Shown here: one piece after another, positions 1 through 11,129 of the stretch
How the letters are laid out: each line of letters starts with the position of its first letter
How positions within the stretch are numbered: the stretch's first letter is position 1
Source of the DNA: Toxonevra muliebris
Taxonomy: Eukaryota > Arthropoda > Insecta > Diptera > Pallopteridae
Reading direction: 5' to 3'
Assembly: GCA_963691655.1 (NCBI GenBank)
Contig: OY829326.1
Coordinates: 117,277,388 to 117,341,387, forward strand
DNA: 64,000 nt
Notes under the pieces: generated by a model
The model's input: only the letters and a program-made list of their open reading frames with translations
Told to the model about the DNA's origin: nothing
Databases searched by the model: none
Translations under genes and position numbers: made by a program

Positions 1-470
1 TATGAATAAATATGTGGTGGTTTTTTACTCAACTATAATGTATTGAACAGACTTCCTTTAAAAAAAAACCAAGAGCAGCAAACGGAATGTAAAATCTAAA
101 GTAATTCTGTATTATAGAAGTTGGTGTTGGCTTTAGAAGTTAGTAAGCTTTGTCTTTTAGAATTCTCTGACGCTGTCTCCAACACCATAGTTCTATGAAG
201 AAAACCGCTGTAAAAACATTTCATTAATTCATTTATTTATATAATACTTTAACAAAAATATAACATATTCATACATACATCTGCATTATTTTATAATTTA
301 GCAAATAAAATAGTTCATTGAAATAGCAATCCATGCCGCTTTTGACCTTCTTCTTGGAAAATATAAATTTTTGTGTTTTTAAATTTAGGTACATAATTGA
401 AGCTACACAATTTTCGAATAATTTCGATTAGATTACGTTAAGTTAATTTGTGCTAGAGAAAAAGGAAATT
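1..470. other. AT-rich flank downstream of the ferritin gene
   Basis: No coding or structural signal was recognised. The segment lies beyond the 3' end of the minus-strand ferritin gene, so it should hold the end of its 3' UTR at most, then intergenic DNA. Confidence 0.4.
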
Positions 471-478
471 TCGTTGCA

Positions 479-484
479 TTTATT
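479..484 (-). terminator. Polyadenylation signal of the ferritin gene
   Basis: The plus-strand TTTATT reads AATAAA on the minus strand, about 38 nt past the stop codon of the ferritin gene. This is the usual place for a cleavage/polyadenylation signal. It is a hexamer match only, so other sites are possible in this AT-rich DNA. Confidence 0.45.
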
Positions 485-521
485 GATTGCACACAGTTTG
501 CACTCTGGAACTTTAAGAATT

Positions 522-1245
522 TCACGACTCATGATGCATGCTACTATCCTTTAGGTTAATATCAAAAATATAAGTGCCCAGCTCCTTGCTGGAACGATCA
601 ATTTGTGTTATATAATCAGCGAGTTGTTTTTGTGCGTCAACTTGTTCCTTTAGGAAGTTCGACTCCAAGAAATCAGAAAGATTAGGATCATTGCTTTTAT
701 TTGCAAGCGCATGCAATTCCAATAGAGACTGTAATTAAATAAATGGGTTGGCGTAAAGGATAAGGTATCATACACATAGATATACATGAGGCTTTTCTAT
801 GAAGTACTCACCTCATTAACAGTTTTTTCCATTTGTAAAGCTTCTTCGAATGCTTCTTTCACCGATTCATAGCTACATTTTGGTTTTGGGACTTCTTCTA
901 AAATAATTTGTCCACCACGTTTATTCATATACTCCATGATAAGTTCAGCATGGTCTCGTTCCTCGTGGCTGGCGCTTTTGAAAAATTTATAGACGCCGGG
1001 TAATGCAACGTTAGAGCGATCGAAATGATACGCCTGGAGAGAGTGGAAAAATATGTGTAATAAAAACCTAGTGTATCCGGCTGTTTTTTTTCTTTTAGTC
1101 TTCTTACCATTGCTAGATAATCGTGACATGCTTTCAATTCCAAATTTATTTGCTGATTTAAACCCTTTTCACATTCACTTGAGAAATTTTGTCGCACCAG
1201 TAAGCACATTAAACGCCTGAATTGTAAACGTCCTGCAAAGTTCAT
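522..1245 (-). CDS. Fer3HCH: Ferritin heavy chain, mitochondrial type (Fer3HCH-like)
   Basis: Iron-storage ferroxidase that oxidises Fe(II) and deposits it inside a 24-subunit shell. Three coding exons can be joined in frame: 1108-1245, 812-1033 and 522-728, with GT donors at 1107 and 811 and AG acceptors at 1034-1035 and 729-730. Both introns are phase 0. The product is 188 aa, the usual length for fly Fer3HCH. The ferroxidase ligands of human H ferritin are all present: Glu36 and Tyr43 (NLELKACHDY), Glu71 and His74 (HEERDHAE), Glu115 (QMEKTVNE) and Gln149 (KEQVDAQ). Residues 1-21 are rich in Arg and hydrophobic residues and lack acidic ones, as in a mitochondrial presequence. This fits Drosophila Fer3HCH and not the secreted Fer1HCH. 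The start is the first ATG of exon 1. No CAGTG-loop iron-responsive element was seen in about 150 nt upstream. The next gene upstream is licorne, on the same strand 2.9 kb away. Confidence 0.93.
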
Positions 1246-1730
1246 AATTTCTTCGTCTTTGCCAAAATATTATCAAAAAATATCTTTTATTTTTGATAAC
1301 CAAAACAAAAAAAGAATCCGAAATCGAATTTAATTGACACAATTTTTGTTATTTTGTTATTAATTTATGAGTATCCAAAGGGAAACCACTTTTTATTTGA
1401 TGGTAAAGCAACTAATGCATTGCATAAACCAAAAGTGAAATGTGAAACTGCGCCGGTGCAATTTTAATGATTGCAGTTTTGAGGGTTGGGAGTTTGACTT
1501 TCATTTTCATTAACTAAATAAATATGTGGGGATGTGATGATGATTTTAACTGTGCTAGAGGGACAGGGAAGGAAATATTTCCCTTTGGATTTGAGGTGTA
1601 CAGAAACCACTTTATATTTTTATTTGTCTTTTGAATTAACAAAAGAATGCCGTTATAACTCACTGTAAGTAAATGCAGTCAAAGTCCTAAATGAAATGTG
1701 GGAACTGACTACAATTCCATTCCCCTTAGA
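1246..1730. promoter_or_regulatory. Region upstream of the ferritin gene
   Basis: This AT-rich stretch must carry the 5' UTR and proximal promoter of the minus-strand ferritin gene, but no TATA box or initiator stands out clearly. No coding potential was recognised. The function is inferred from position only. Confidence 0.3.
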
Positions 1731-3240
1731 TCGACTACTGGAGACACTGTATTTCGGGGAGAAATAGAGAGGTCACGGGGAAGCCGACTTATAAAATATC
1801 GGCTGCATTACCTAAAGGCTCGATCAGATTTTATCTCCTAGCTCTACTCAACATGACTCAACCAGCCCAGGGGTTGAATTTTTATTCGCTTGCCCCTCAG
1901 TGCTAACTCTGGGTTCCATCTTTTTCGATACACATTGTCCTCGCCTATTGCACCATATGCATGCTTTTATCCAACCATATTCAGCATAAGAGCTCGTTCA
2001 TTCGTTATGTGAGTTCTTCAGAAGTAGCCCATTACCAGTCCAGGTTACAACTAGTTACAGAGTGTCACACTATATGGTACTACATTTTCTGGCTCAGTAG
2101 CACCGCGACACTCGTGATCGCACCATTGATTTCTCCGTGGACTGTGATATCCAACTTTTCGGCAACCGTGCTCATATAGCAAAAGATATGTATCCACTGT
2201 GTGCTTATAGCATCAAGTTGAAATCTTCGGCTGTTAACTGCTTTGCGACATCTAGCTTTCTGAGTAGATTCGTATGAGTTTCGGTATAGAGTGGAGTGTG
2301 TGGACTTTGGATGCAACCAAGTAATAGTCTAAGTCGATGTTCGCCAGAGCTGTAAAAGAATGCATTCAATTTAATTGTAATACCTTGAAATTACAGTTAA
2401 TAAACGAGAGTTCATGATTGCATTTATTGAATAACATATTTGACTCCAAAATAAAAATTGCAGTTGGAAGTCTTTTTGGAGTCTGAGGAATGCAAATCTT
2501 ATGACTTCAAAATCATGACTGCCTTGAAGTCAATTGGAATTTGAAGTCATTTGGAGTCACTTGAAGTCAATTGAAATTTTAAGTCAATTGGGGATGTGAA
2601 GTCAATTGGAGTCACTTGAAGTCAGTTCAGGTGACTCCAAATGACTCGAATTGACTTCAAATCCCAGTTCATGGCAGTTGACTTCAAAATCCCAACTGAC
2701 TTCAAGTGTCTTTGAATTCCAATTGACTTCAAGTGTCTTTGAATTCCAATTGACTTCAAGTGTGTTCAAGTGACTTCAATGACACCAAGTGACATAAAAG
2801 GAGTCATGATTTTGAAGTCATAAGATTTGCAGATGTCATGCATCAAAAAAAGATTGCATTTCCTTGACTTCAAAAGACGTTTCTAAATGAATAACCGATC
2901 GGCAACTCCAAAAAAGACTTCTAACAGCATTTTTTGTTCTAGAGTCAAATATGTTATTTAATAACGGCAATGAAAAGTTATTATTCATTTGTGACTTATA
3001 ATTTAAACTGACTGCATTCTTTTACAGCTCTGATGTCAGCACTACTTAGTGTCAGAATATCTAGTACATTAGAATTGTGCCTACTAGGGTATTTATTAAT
3101 ATCGAGAGCTTGGAATCTGTTGCTACTAATTGTCATGTTCCTTGCCATGGTTTCGTTGTGAAGACTGAATTCTCCGATCACCAAACCTAAGAAGCTCTTC
3201 TTGCCCATCTTGCCATGTAGTATCTTTACAATGCGTTAAA
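1730..3240 (-). pseudogene. Non-LTR retrotransposon fragment (endonuclease region), interrupted by a hAT element
   Basis: On the minus strand 3208 to 3040 reads like the middle of a LINE apurinic-type endonuclease, with motifs such as RNMTISSNRFQALDI and NVLDILTLSSADI. The reading continues after 2345 with DYYLVASKV, which corresponds to the family's SDHYLVAxKV motif; the catalytic SDH has become LDY. The two halves are separated by the inserted element at 2345-3032. The part down to about 2080 (minus) matches the second endonuclease fragment at 38455-38800. The outer limits are uncertain. Clade (R1/LOA/jockey group) was not decided. It is dead: interrupted, frameshifted and mutated at the active site. 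Confidence 0.6.
2345..3032. mobile_element. hAT-type non-autonomous foldback element (688 bp)
   Basis: The ends are inverted copies of CAGAGCTGTAAAAGAATGCA, 20 bp perfect and then imperfect; CAGAG fits the hAT terminal consensus. Flanking 8-bp repeats ATGTTCGC (2337-2344) and ATGTCAGC (3033-3040) look like a target duplication with two mismatches. A second inverted pair of about 55 bp lies at about 2424-2482 and 2911-2965. Inside, roughly twenty copies of TTGAAGTC or its complement GACTTCAA are arranged in opposite orientation in the two halves, so the whole element can fold back. It holds no transposase. The host sequence is a LINE endonuclease fragment that resumes in register on the other side. 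Confidence 0.82.
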
Positions 3241-4043
3241 CATACATATGATATACCTATAAGGGGATAAATTTTACAAGGATTCAAAAGAGAAAACAAA
3301 AATATTTAAAGATTTTTTAAAATATTTATGGTAGTGTTACCATAACAAATTTCGCATGTTTTTTCTTTATTATTATTAAAATAGTTTATATATACATACT
3401 TTTGTATGCATAAATCTTTTACTTTTTATTTTGTTTTTTTTTTTTATTTTTTTTTTAGAATAATTTGTAAGTAAATTACATTTCGTTTCGCTTCGTTGTG
3501 ATTAAACACAGACGCACACAAAATAATTGAATATATGCTGATGCTGCTAATCCTGCTGTGTAACACAATTCTTTTGTAGCATTCTATATACATATGAAGT
3601 ATAGTTTTTGTTTTCAGTTGTTGTACAATTTTTATAGGCAGACAAATTAAATTATTTATATTTCTAAAAGAAAGAAATTACTAAAATACATCATTACACT
3701 TTTGCATGTTTGCAACATTTATCAGCAATTTAAGGCAACAACAATAACGCTTTACTTAAGCATTTTGTAGTAATAAACTATATATATATTTTTTTCAATT
3801 TGAATCTTATATATTAACATGCATTTTGCATTCAAGAACGAAATCATCAGTAAAAGTAAGAAATAATAATAATTATGAATTTGATTATAACATTTTTCTT
3901 CGCTTATTATAATGATTTTTTAAAGCGCACTGTTTGCTTGTTTATTTGTTTCGGGTTTGCTTTTCTGTTGCTTTGCTGTTTTTGTTTTTCTCATCCTGCA
4001 CAATTGGAATTTGAAAATTTTTCTCACAAATTCAACAATTGGA
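3241..4043. other. Spacer between LINE relic and licorne 3' end
   Basis: AT-rich DNA with long T tracts and ATATAT runs. No coding signal was recognised. The right-hand part should include the licorne 3' UTR. Confidence 0.35.
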
Positions 4044-4049
4044 TTTATT
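4044..4049 (-). terminator. Polyadenylation signal of licorne
   Basis: Plus-strand TTTATT reads AATAAA on the minus strand, about 55 nt past the licorne stop codon. It is a hexamer match in a suitable position. Confidence 0.4.
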
Positions 4050-4103
4050 ATTATTATATATATGTATAGTTTTTAGTATGCTCTCCTTATTCATTCATAT
4101 TAT

Positions 4104-7100
4104 CTACTCTGGCAAATCTAGAATTTTAGCTACAAATTCTGATATATCTGTATTGCGTTGAATATGCTCTACAATGAAGGCATGCTGCAGCAATTGATCA
4201 TAATTGGGACGAGCTGTATATTCTTTTTGCAAGCATCTAATAATAAAGTCTTCGAATTCTGGTGAAAATTTTCCCGTCTCAAGACGTGGAGGATCTTCTT
4301 TAACCACCTATTGGAGAAATATATAGGTAATAAATAACTTATCATTTACCTAAACCTTGTATATTGCTATTTACCTGTCTCAATTGCTCAAATGGTGTTC
4401 GCCATGATTTATATGGAAATTTACCAGTAGCCATTTCAATCATGCTAATACCCAATGACCAAACATCCGAACGTATGTCATATTGTGCGGGATTTCCTGA
4501 GGGATCAATTCGTTCAGGCGCCATATATGGTTTACAACCGGCATCGATTGTTTTAGCCACCGAATCGACCAGATAACCTGAAGCGGAAATAGAATCAAAT
4601 AGAAATCAATAAAAATTATTATAATAGATTCTTAGACGTAAAATTCACGGTTATATCCTAAAAACGCAAAAAAGCCAATTCATGAGCACAAAAACCAACA
4701 AACTTCAACGGGCTGTACTGAACGCCGAACCAAGACTTTTGGGCAAATCCTAAATAGGGTTTTTATTGTTAAGTCGAGTACTTTTCAGCTATCATAGTCG
4801 TTACGCTGGATGCGAACATAACCCCATATATTGTTGCGCAGTGTAAGTGCTCTCAAACAATCGCAATCAAACTAAGTTTTACCTAAGAATATACAATATA
4901 TAGAAGGCGCATCTCTCAAAACCTGTCCAAAATATGTTGCTTTCGTTTCGGGTACGTTTAGGGCGGTCGCAGTAAAGAGGAAGAGCAAAACCACTCAGTT
5001 ATTGTTATTTTGCTTTTACACTCTCTTGATGTTTTTTTTTTCTTAGGTTCTCTCATATCGTTATGCACTCTATAACGCCAAGGGAGACTGCATATAGTTT
5101 CATAGGAATGGTCTAATATGTAGGTACATGTGTTTCCTTTTTTTTGCGTTGTTGCCGAGTATCAATATTGTATTCCCACCTAATTGATTTTTTTTTCAAT
5201 TTGTGACCCAAAATGATGCTCGTCGCAAACTTATTTTTTAGTAGTATTTTTTTTTTTTTGTATTCGAAAAAGCATAAAAAGTTTAAATCAATCGGTGTTC
5301 AAAATTTATTTAAAAAAAAATTTATTTTAGAAAGTTTTTAAGAGGCAACTTGGGGTGCCCCTTAAAAAAATCCGTTTTTTTGCATTTTAAGCAACAAAAT
5401 ATTTAAAAAAAAATGTCTTGATATTAAAGTTGAAACTTTAACTCATATCGTCCCAACGTTCGATTAATCGAACAGCAACTTTAAAAATTCGTCAAAAATA
5501 CATTTACAAAGTTTCCCAAAAGTAATCACTGTATAATATTTTTATATATACTGACTTTAAAATTGCATTTAAATAATTTAAAAATATTGTTTTTCACCTG
5601 ACTTCAAGGCCAGATGTCTGTTCATCCATTTTTGGAAGGTGGGCTTAAAAATCAGCAAAAAATAGTCAAATTAATTATTTTGCATTGAAATGACAAATTC
5701 GCCTAGATATGTCAGAAGTGAACGAAAAGACAACTTAAGTTCTGTCAATTCCTTAAGTTACCCATAATACACTTACGTGAGCATAACGGTCAAATATTAT
5801 AGTAGTTACATACACATAAAAATTAACTACGAGAGGGAGAGAGACGATTATAATTGGCGCCAGTATAATTGTCGAGCGGTGTGTTTCGCACTTTGGTTAA
5901 GCTACTAAAATTTAAGGAAACTTAACGAAATTCTCGATTATTCTAATTATAGGCATGGTCCCCACACTTTATTCTGCCGGCTCTATGAAATATGGCTTCA
6001 GGAAAAATAGCCCCAAAACCAAAAGTGAAAAACCATCCCAAAATATTCTATAGAAATAGTTCCAATTGTTTGAAGCATTTTTTTTTTTGGTGATTTTTCG
6101 TTTTGCAAAAAGGCCCCAAAAGTTTGAAAATATCAGCATTAAAAATTAAATGCCGTTTCACTGCGGTCATAAACCTCATGGGCGTTGTGTCCGGACCCCA
6201 CCGTATTTATTGCTTTTAATGCAATTTCGGCGGCCTATGGTATTGACCACGAAGAAAGAAGAAGAATGAGTTAGAGCCTAGTTATATTGGTGCACGGTGT
6301 TCGACGAACACAAAAAATAAAAAAAAGTAAGCAATCAAACTTTTGACAACCAGCGTTCCTCACTACGAAAAAGGCACCATAAAAAAGAAGAAGAAGAATG
6401 AGTTGCTGATAATTCCACCTTGATCGCCCCGTGTATATCAATTCAATTATGGGATTTTGTTGCTAAAAAAAGAAATAGATATACTTTAAAGATTTCAATC
6501 CAGGATGTCACGTATAATATTCAACTCTCAATGAAACGAAAAGATCTGATTCCACAGTCCCGCCAAAATACAATAGGGGCGACAGCTACAATAACAATAG
6601 GAGAAAAAAAAAATAACGTGGGCTTTAAATTAAGATTGTTGAAGTGAAGCTAACTATAAGACAAGATCATTCTTGACTACAAGATGGAAAATCGCCGAAA
6701 AGTAGTAGGCAAAAAAACAAACAAAAATTATTGGCTCTCATTTTTAACAGATAAGAAATAAAAATTGAGTTTCCCTATTTGTTTCTAATATTCTATGATT
6801 ATATCAATATAAGAAAGAAAATTACCTGAGATGCCGAAATCACACATTTTCACTTCACCGTTGCGATTTATTAAAATATTTGATGGTTTGACATCACGAT
6901 GTATAACTTTAAGTTGTGCGTGCAAATAATGCAAAGCATTAACAACTGACATGGCAATCTGAAATGAGATAAAGACAACATACATACATATACACATGAG
7001 TATAGTAAATTTTGCAACATTAAAAGATTAAACAAACAAAAATTTGTTCCTCTTACTTTTCCCAGTATACTCTCCTCCATGACCAAATCATTTTTAAACA

Positions 7101-7587
7101 CTTTCGGATAGAATTTATCCAAACTGGTATCCATTACTTCCATGCATATCCAGACATCTCCCTCGCGAAACAGTGCACCATAGAAATGCACTGTATAGGG
7201 GCAATCACTGGAACGCATTGATATATCCAGATCCATGAGGAGGCGTTTCTGTTCTTTGCGATTAACTGTGGCAGTTATCCGTTTCACAGCCATCACAGTT
7301 CCAGTCTGTTCGTGGCGCATTTTCTCAACAATGCCATAGGCGCCACGTCCCAAATCACAAATTCTTTCCAAGCTATCAGCATCGATTTGAAAGGTGCGAT
7401 CTCCAATTTGTATGGTAGTGCTGGAGTCGAGATTTCGTGGGGGTATGCTGAATTAAAAAGAAAATACATTTGAAATTCTCTATAATCTAATACACCGGAA
7501 AGATGAAGCTAGTAAATGCAAAATGTAAACGTACATTTCCGGTTCTGGTTCCTTGCTTATTATCAATTTGGGTCGTCTGTGGGCCAT
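4104..7587 (-). CDS. lic: MAP kinase kinase 3/6, licorne (p38 pathway)
   Basis: Dual-specificity kinase that phosphorylates p38 MAP kinases in stress, immune and developmental signalling. Five coding exons join in frame: 7535-7587, 7057-7447, 6826-6958, 4375-4577 and 4104-4307. All introns are GT/AG, and the product is 327 aa, close to the fly protein. Visible features are: a basic docking motif (RRPKLIIS, residues 4-11), a glycine loop GRGAYG (51-56), the ATP lysine Lys73 in AVKR, the catalytic HRDVKPSN (168-175), DFG (188-190), the activation-loop sites Ser198 and Thr202 in SVAKT, and APE (212-214). The SxxxT activation loop and sequence match MKK3/6, whereas hemipterous/MKK7 is more distant. 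The start codon is the ATG at 7587, which gives the short N-terminus typical of licorne. Exon 1 codes only 17 residues plus two bases. The gene is divergent from the palmitoyltransferase exon at 11031. Confidence 0.95.
4578..6825 (-). other. Licorne intron 3 (2248 bp)
   Basis: GT (6824-6825) to AG (4578-4579) intron, phase 1, splitting the codon after the DFG loop. It is AT-rich, with T tracts and GAAGAAGAA purine runs near 6260 and 6385-6400. No transposase, RNA gene or clear inverted-repeat element was recognised. It is the only long intron of the gene. Confidence 0.75.
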
Positions 7588-8644
7588 TTTGCCTCGTTAT
7601 TTGTATGAAGGTGTACGTGAATTAATGAATGTGTGTGTGGGTGCGTGCGTGTGTGTGGGCACGGAAAGTGGGCAGCAGTGCAGTTCAAGTTTTCAAAATA
7701 ATTTTTTTTCTTCTATCTGCAAATTCACGTTTTCACTGAAACCTGCACCACGTTCTTTTTATTCAATTTTACCACTTTTCGTAGTTTGTTTTCGTAAAAT
7801 TTTGTTTGTTTGAGATTTTTCTTCCAAATTTGGAATTTTTTGAACTTCGCGTTCGCGTTTCGTGTGTGGGATTCGAAGTTTAGTTTTTACCTCTTTTGGT
7901 TATATCGTTAAACACATTTTTTCTCCACAATGTTTTAATATTTATAAAATTTGGTACATTTTCATTGTTAAATACTGGTATTATTTGGTTACTATTTTTA
8001 AGAATCCAAATTTTATTGCAATTAATTTCTTCGAATTATTTCGATAAAAAATCAAATTTGACAAACTTTTTCTCGTGTTTCGTATTTCGTTTTCGTTTCG
8101 TTTCACAAATGTCAAAAACAGAAAAAAGTACAAGAAAGCAATGATTGGGTAGCACTTTTTGAGTGCAAGTAAGTACCAGGCCGATAGAATTCGGTGCAAT
8201 CGGCGTTAAATGGAATGGAAGAATGTGATGTCGATGCAATTCTAGTTTATTGCTTATATGTTTAATTGTGACCAAAGTCAAATGACAAAATTATGGGGTA
8301 TGAAAAAGAGGCTGTCATTGCTATCCGCAGCATAGCCATCACGGCTATATATTATATTATAGAAATATAATATAACTTAAAGTAAAAGAAGTTTATTGGA
8401 TTTTGATTTATATGCTACGCTTATGCGCGTATGTTACGAAATTAGCTGTTTGTTGTTTACTTCAATTTTGCTTATGTAGTTGAAAAGGAAATGCTCAAAA
8501 TTTATTATTTTATTTACTAAATTAGTTTAATTATTATTTTAGATGGATTTTTGATTTTGTTGACTGCTAATTCTAATATAATTATTATCAAATGCTTTGA
8601 TACTATGTTTAGTTCCGTTAGTTTCTATAATTATACCTTTAGAG
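7588..8644. promoter_or_regulatory. Licorne upstream region
   Basis: It contains the licorne 5' UTR and presumably its promoter. A (TG)n-rich run lies at about 7627-7660. No coding exon was recognised. A transcription start cannot be fixed by eye. Confidence 0.3.
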
Positions 8645-8900
8645 TAGGGTTAATTTTCAAAGTCTTGACTACTGTTCATGTCTAATTTTTATTTTAAGTA
8701 ATGTATAACAGCCTTAAAGAACGCATGTAGTCATCACAACAACAGTGTATATAGAGACGGGCAAATCAAACGGTTGTTTCTGAATCCGTCACGGTTCCCT
8801 ATCAGTGATAGTTCTTAGCCTTTCAGCATTCTATATAAGCTATTAATATTTGAAATCGTAACCCAGACTAATTTAAGTATAACCACAGAATTCTATTTGG
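8645..8900 (+). repeat. Dispersed repeat X, uninterrupted copy
   Basis: The sequence from TTAATTTTCAAAGTCTTGAC through ATGTAGTCATCACAACAAC, GTATATAGAGACGGGC and on to about 8900 recurs at 26455-26582 (first part, plus), at 26583-26683 (first part, minus), and at 26820-27033 joined to 28322-28376 (minus, split by a mariner). The junction AGTGTATATAGAGAC here is the unoccupied form of the site that holds maT copy B. The family was not identified. Confidence 0.7.
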
Positions 8901-9100
8901 CATAGTTCTAAAGACATGTAACGTTAAGTAGTTAATACTGTGTGACCTAAAAGGACTTTCTCATTCGAAACTAAATCTTTTTTTTTGTGACATTATTTTG
9001 TTAAGAATTAAAATCCAAAATCTGAAAAGATTCTACTTATTCCAATGAAAAAAGGTGATTAGCCTACCCAAAATAGTTTTTAAAAGCTTACAGCTATTTC

Positions 9101-9175
9101 TTGTGCGGGATTCGAACCCTTAACTGATGTAGTTTATTGAAGTCCAGTCTTTTCAGTACCTTATCATCATGCGAT
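9101..9175 (-). repeat. tRNA-like (SINE-type) remnant
   Basis: On the minus strand the block ends in GGGTTCGAATCCCGC, an excellent RNA polymerase III B box. It begins with ATGATAAGGTACTG, which resembles the start of the tRNA-like block at 45893-45968. There is no good A box and I could not fold a full cloverleaf, so this is more likely a decayed tRNA-derived SINE than a tRNA gene. Confidence 0.4.
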
Positions 9176-9179
9176 TTGT

Positions 9180-11030
9180 TTTCTTTCTTTTTTTGATATC
9201 GAGCCATAGTGAGTTTTTATATAAATCTTACGGGGATAAACAAAGGGCCATAGTATATCGTTTTTTAAAAGCTGTTTCCTTGATAGAAAAAAATTAGTGT
9301 TAGGTGGAGCCCACTTACAACAAACAATTTGCAATTTATTGCAGGAAATATTGTTTACCTACTATGAATAGTAAATGATTACTTTCAGTGACAGAAAGAA
9401 GAAGAATTTCCGATTAAAAGTAAAAAAAATTAATTAAGGAACATTTTAAAAATGAAGCGGGATATGGCAGATGCATTGAAATTTCTAAACATACATAGAC
9501 AATTTTAGTATTTAGAGTATTACAGTAGTCCCAAATATAAACTCAATGTTTGAAGAGAAACGCTTGGAGTCAAATATTTAATAAATAAAAAATTACGTTT
9601 CCAAGAGCTACATACATAAGTTCTGTTTTTGCGAGGAACGAAATTTCCTAAATTTTTTGAGAAATTTGAACTTTGCGCAAGCATGGAAAATACAGTTTTT
9701 GAGTGCATAAAATAGCAACTCTGAAACACTGACAACTACAGCCAACTCATGGTGAACGAACACACGAATGAACGGAGCAAAGTAGAGCTGCCAAAACGAA
9801 AATTTTCATAGACAGGTGAAAACGAAAATTGAAAAACTCGACGAACGAAATCGAAAAGTAGCGTAAATGGAAGCAGATAGTAGATATCGCTGTGAATCGG
9901 GAATATTTTTTCAAATTAATTGCGAAAAATTCCAAAAAACATCGGTAGCATTTTTATAATTTAATTAGAGAATAGTGTGTATGACGCGAAGAATTTGTTT
10001 TTGGTAAAATTTGCGTGAGCAAGTGCGTGTGTGAAAAAGTGAAAACGAAAAAAGGAATGTGTTTGATGAGGTGAGGAAGAAAAGCAGAAGAGAAGAAAAA
10101 GATACGAACGAAAAATCGGTGTAGAAATTTTATTCTTCATTCTTGTTGTATATTGGAAGTGAAGAAACATTCAGCGGCAGTGAAAATTGCGAAAATTCTA
10201 TTACCAATTTTCTGCTCTTTTTTTTACTGTTGTAATTGCAAAAGCACACTTGTGTGAAAATTCAATAAAAGAAAGAAATGTGCGCGAGCAAAGGAATGCG
10301 ATAAATTTTTATATGGGAATTAAAATGAATCAAAGTGATAATAGGTGAAAATATAATAAAATATCACAAGAGAAATAAATGGAAAAGTGCAAAAAAGGAG
10401 CATATAATAATCATAAAAATATATAAAAGCTTAATATTTATATGTATGTAAAGATATATGCTTGCAAATACATATATATTAATTATTATACATAAGGCAA
10501 CGGCGACGACAACGACAACGGACGATTGGTGACAACAACATAAAAGAAAAAAGTGTGTGTGCTGAAGGTGAAGGAGAGACGACAACGGACGCGAAATAAA
10601 AAAAATATACAAAAATATAAAAAAGTGTAATAAAATTGATGAAAGAATTGAAAATTTTCCAATTTATAAACAGTTGGTAAAAGAAAACAAAACAAAAAAA
10701 AAAAAAACACACACACACACATACAAATCTACAAAGCAAAAACAAAACACAAATGTCTTCTTAATTTGATTGTTAAGTTGTATTTTTTTTCTCTTTGTCT
10801 AAAAGAGGAAAAAGAAAATTCATCACACTCCACGCCTTCTTTTGTTCGCCATCATCCAGTCACACCAGTCATTCACTTGGCGCTTCCGTTGCTGCTCTTC
10901 TGTACTCCTACTCCAACAACAACAACGCCAACGACTACCGAAGAAAACGCTGTGCTTCTCAGTCTCCACCTGCTTCTCTTTAGCCTGCTAAGCTCCTGCA
11001 TTCGCTCCATCACTTGATTCTGGTTTCAAA
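9180..11030 (+). promoter_or_regulatory. Upstream region and probable 5' UTR of the palmitoyltransferase gene
   Basis: No exon with coding content was recognised before the ATG at 11031. The last ~1.3 kb is purine-rich on the plus strand, with GAAAAGTG, ACGACAACGAC and (CA)n at about 10706-10722. This is typical of long fly 5' leaders. Short in-frame ATG-stop runs occur in it. The transcription start and any leader introns are not visible. Confidence 0.4.
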
Positions 11031-11122
11031 ATGCCCAAATGCGACCTCAAAACTCGCTACATTCCTGCGACATTCGCTTGGATTTTGCTGCTCTCCACAA
11101 CGGTTCTCTTCTTCTACTATCC
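11031..11122 (+). CDS. Zdhhc8: Palmitoyltransferase ZDHHC5/8 type, first coding exon only
   Basis: The exon codes 30 residues plus two bases, beginning MPKCDLKTRYIPATFAWILL and ending in a hydrophobic run with FFYYP. As I recall the family, this is the N-terminus of fly Zdhhc8 and the vertebrate ZDHHC5/8 proteins, which are integral membrane S-acyltransferases that add palmitate to cysteines of substrate proteins. The exon carries the cytosolic start and most of the first membrane helix. The DHHC cysteine-rich catalytic domain must lie in later exons, which I cannot find in the window. The start ATG has a good CAAA context. The donor CC|GTAAGT at 11123 leaves phase 2. The exon is divergent from licorne, with 3.4 kb between the two start codons. 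The identification rests on one short exon, so an alternative N-terminal-hydrophobic protein is possible. Confidence 0.8.
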
Positions 11123-11129
11123 GTAAGTA

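Noticed and set aside
10486..10745. Hydrophobic minus-strand frames upstream of the palmitoyltransferase exon
   Set aside because: They are antisense shadows of an A-rich, purine-rich leader; Phe/Val/Cys runs come from (CA)n and A tracts.
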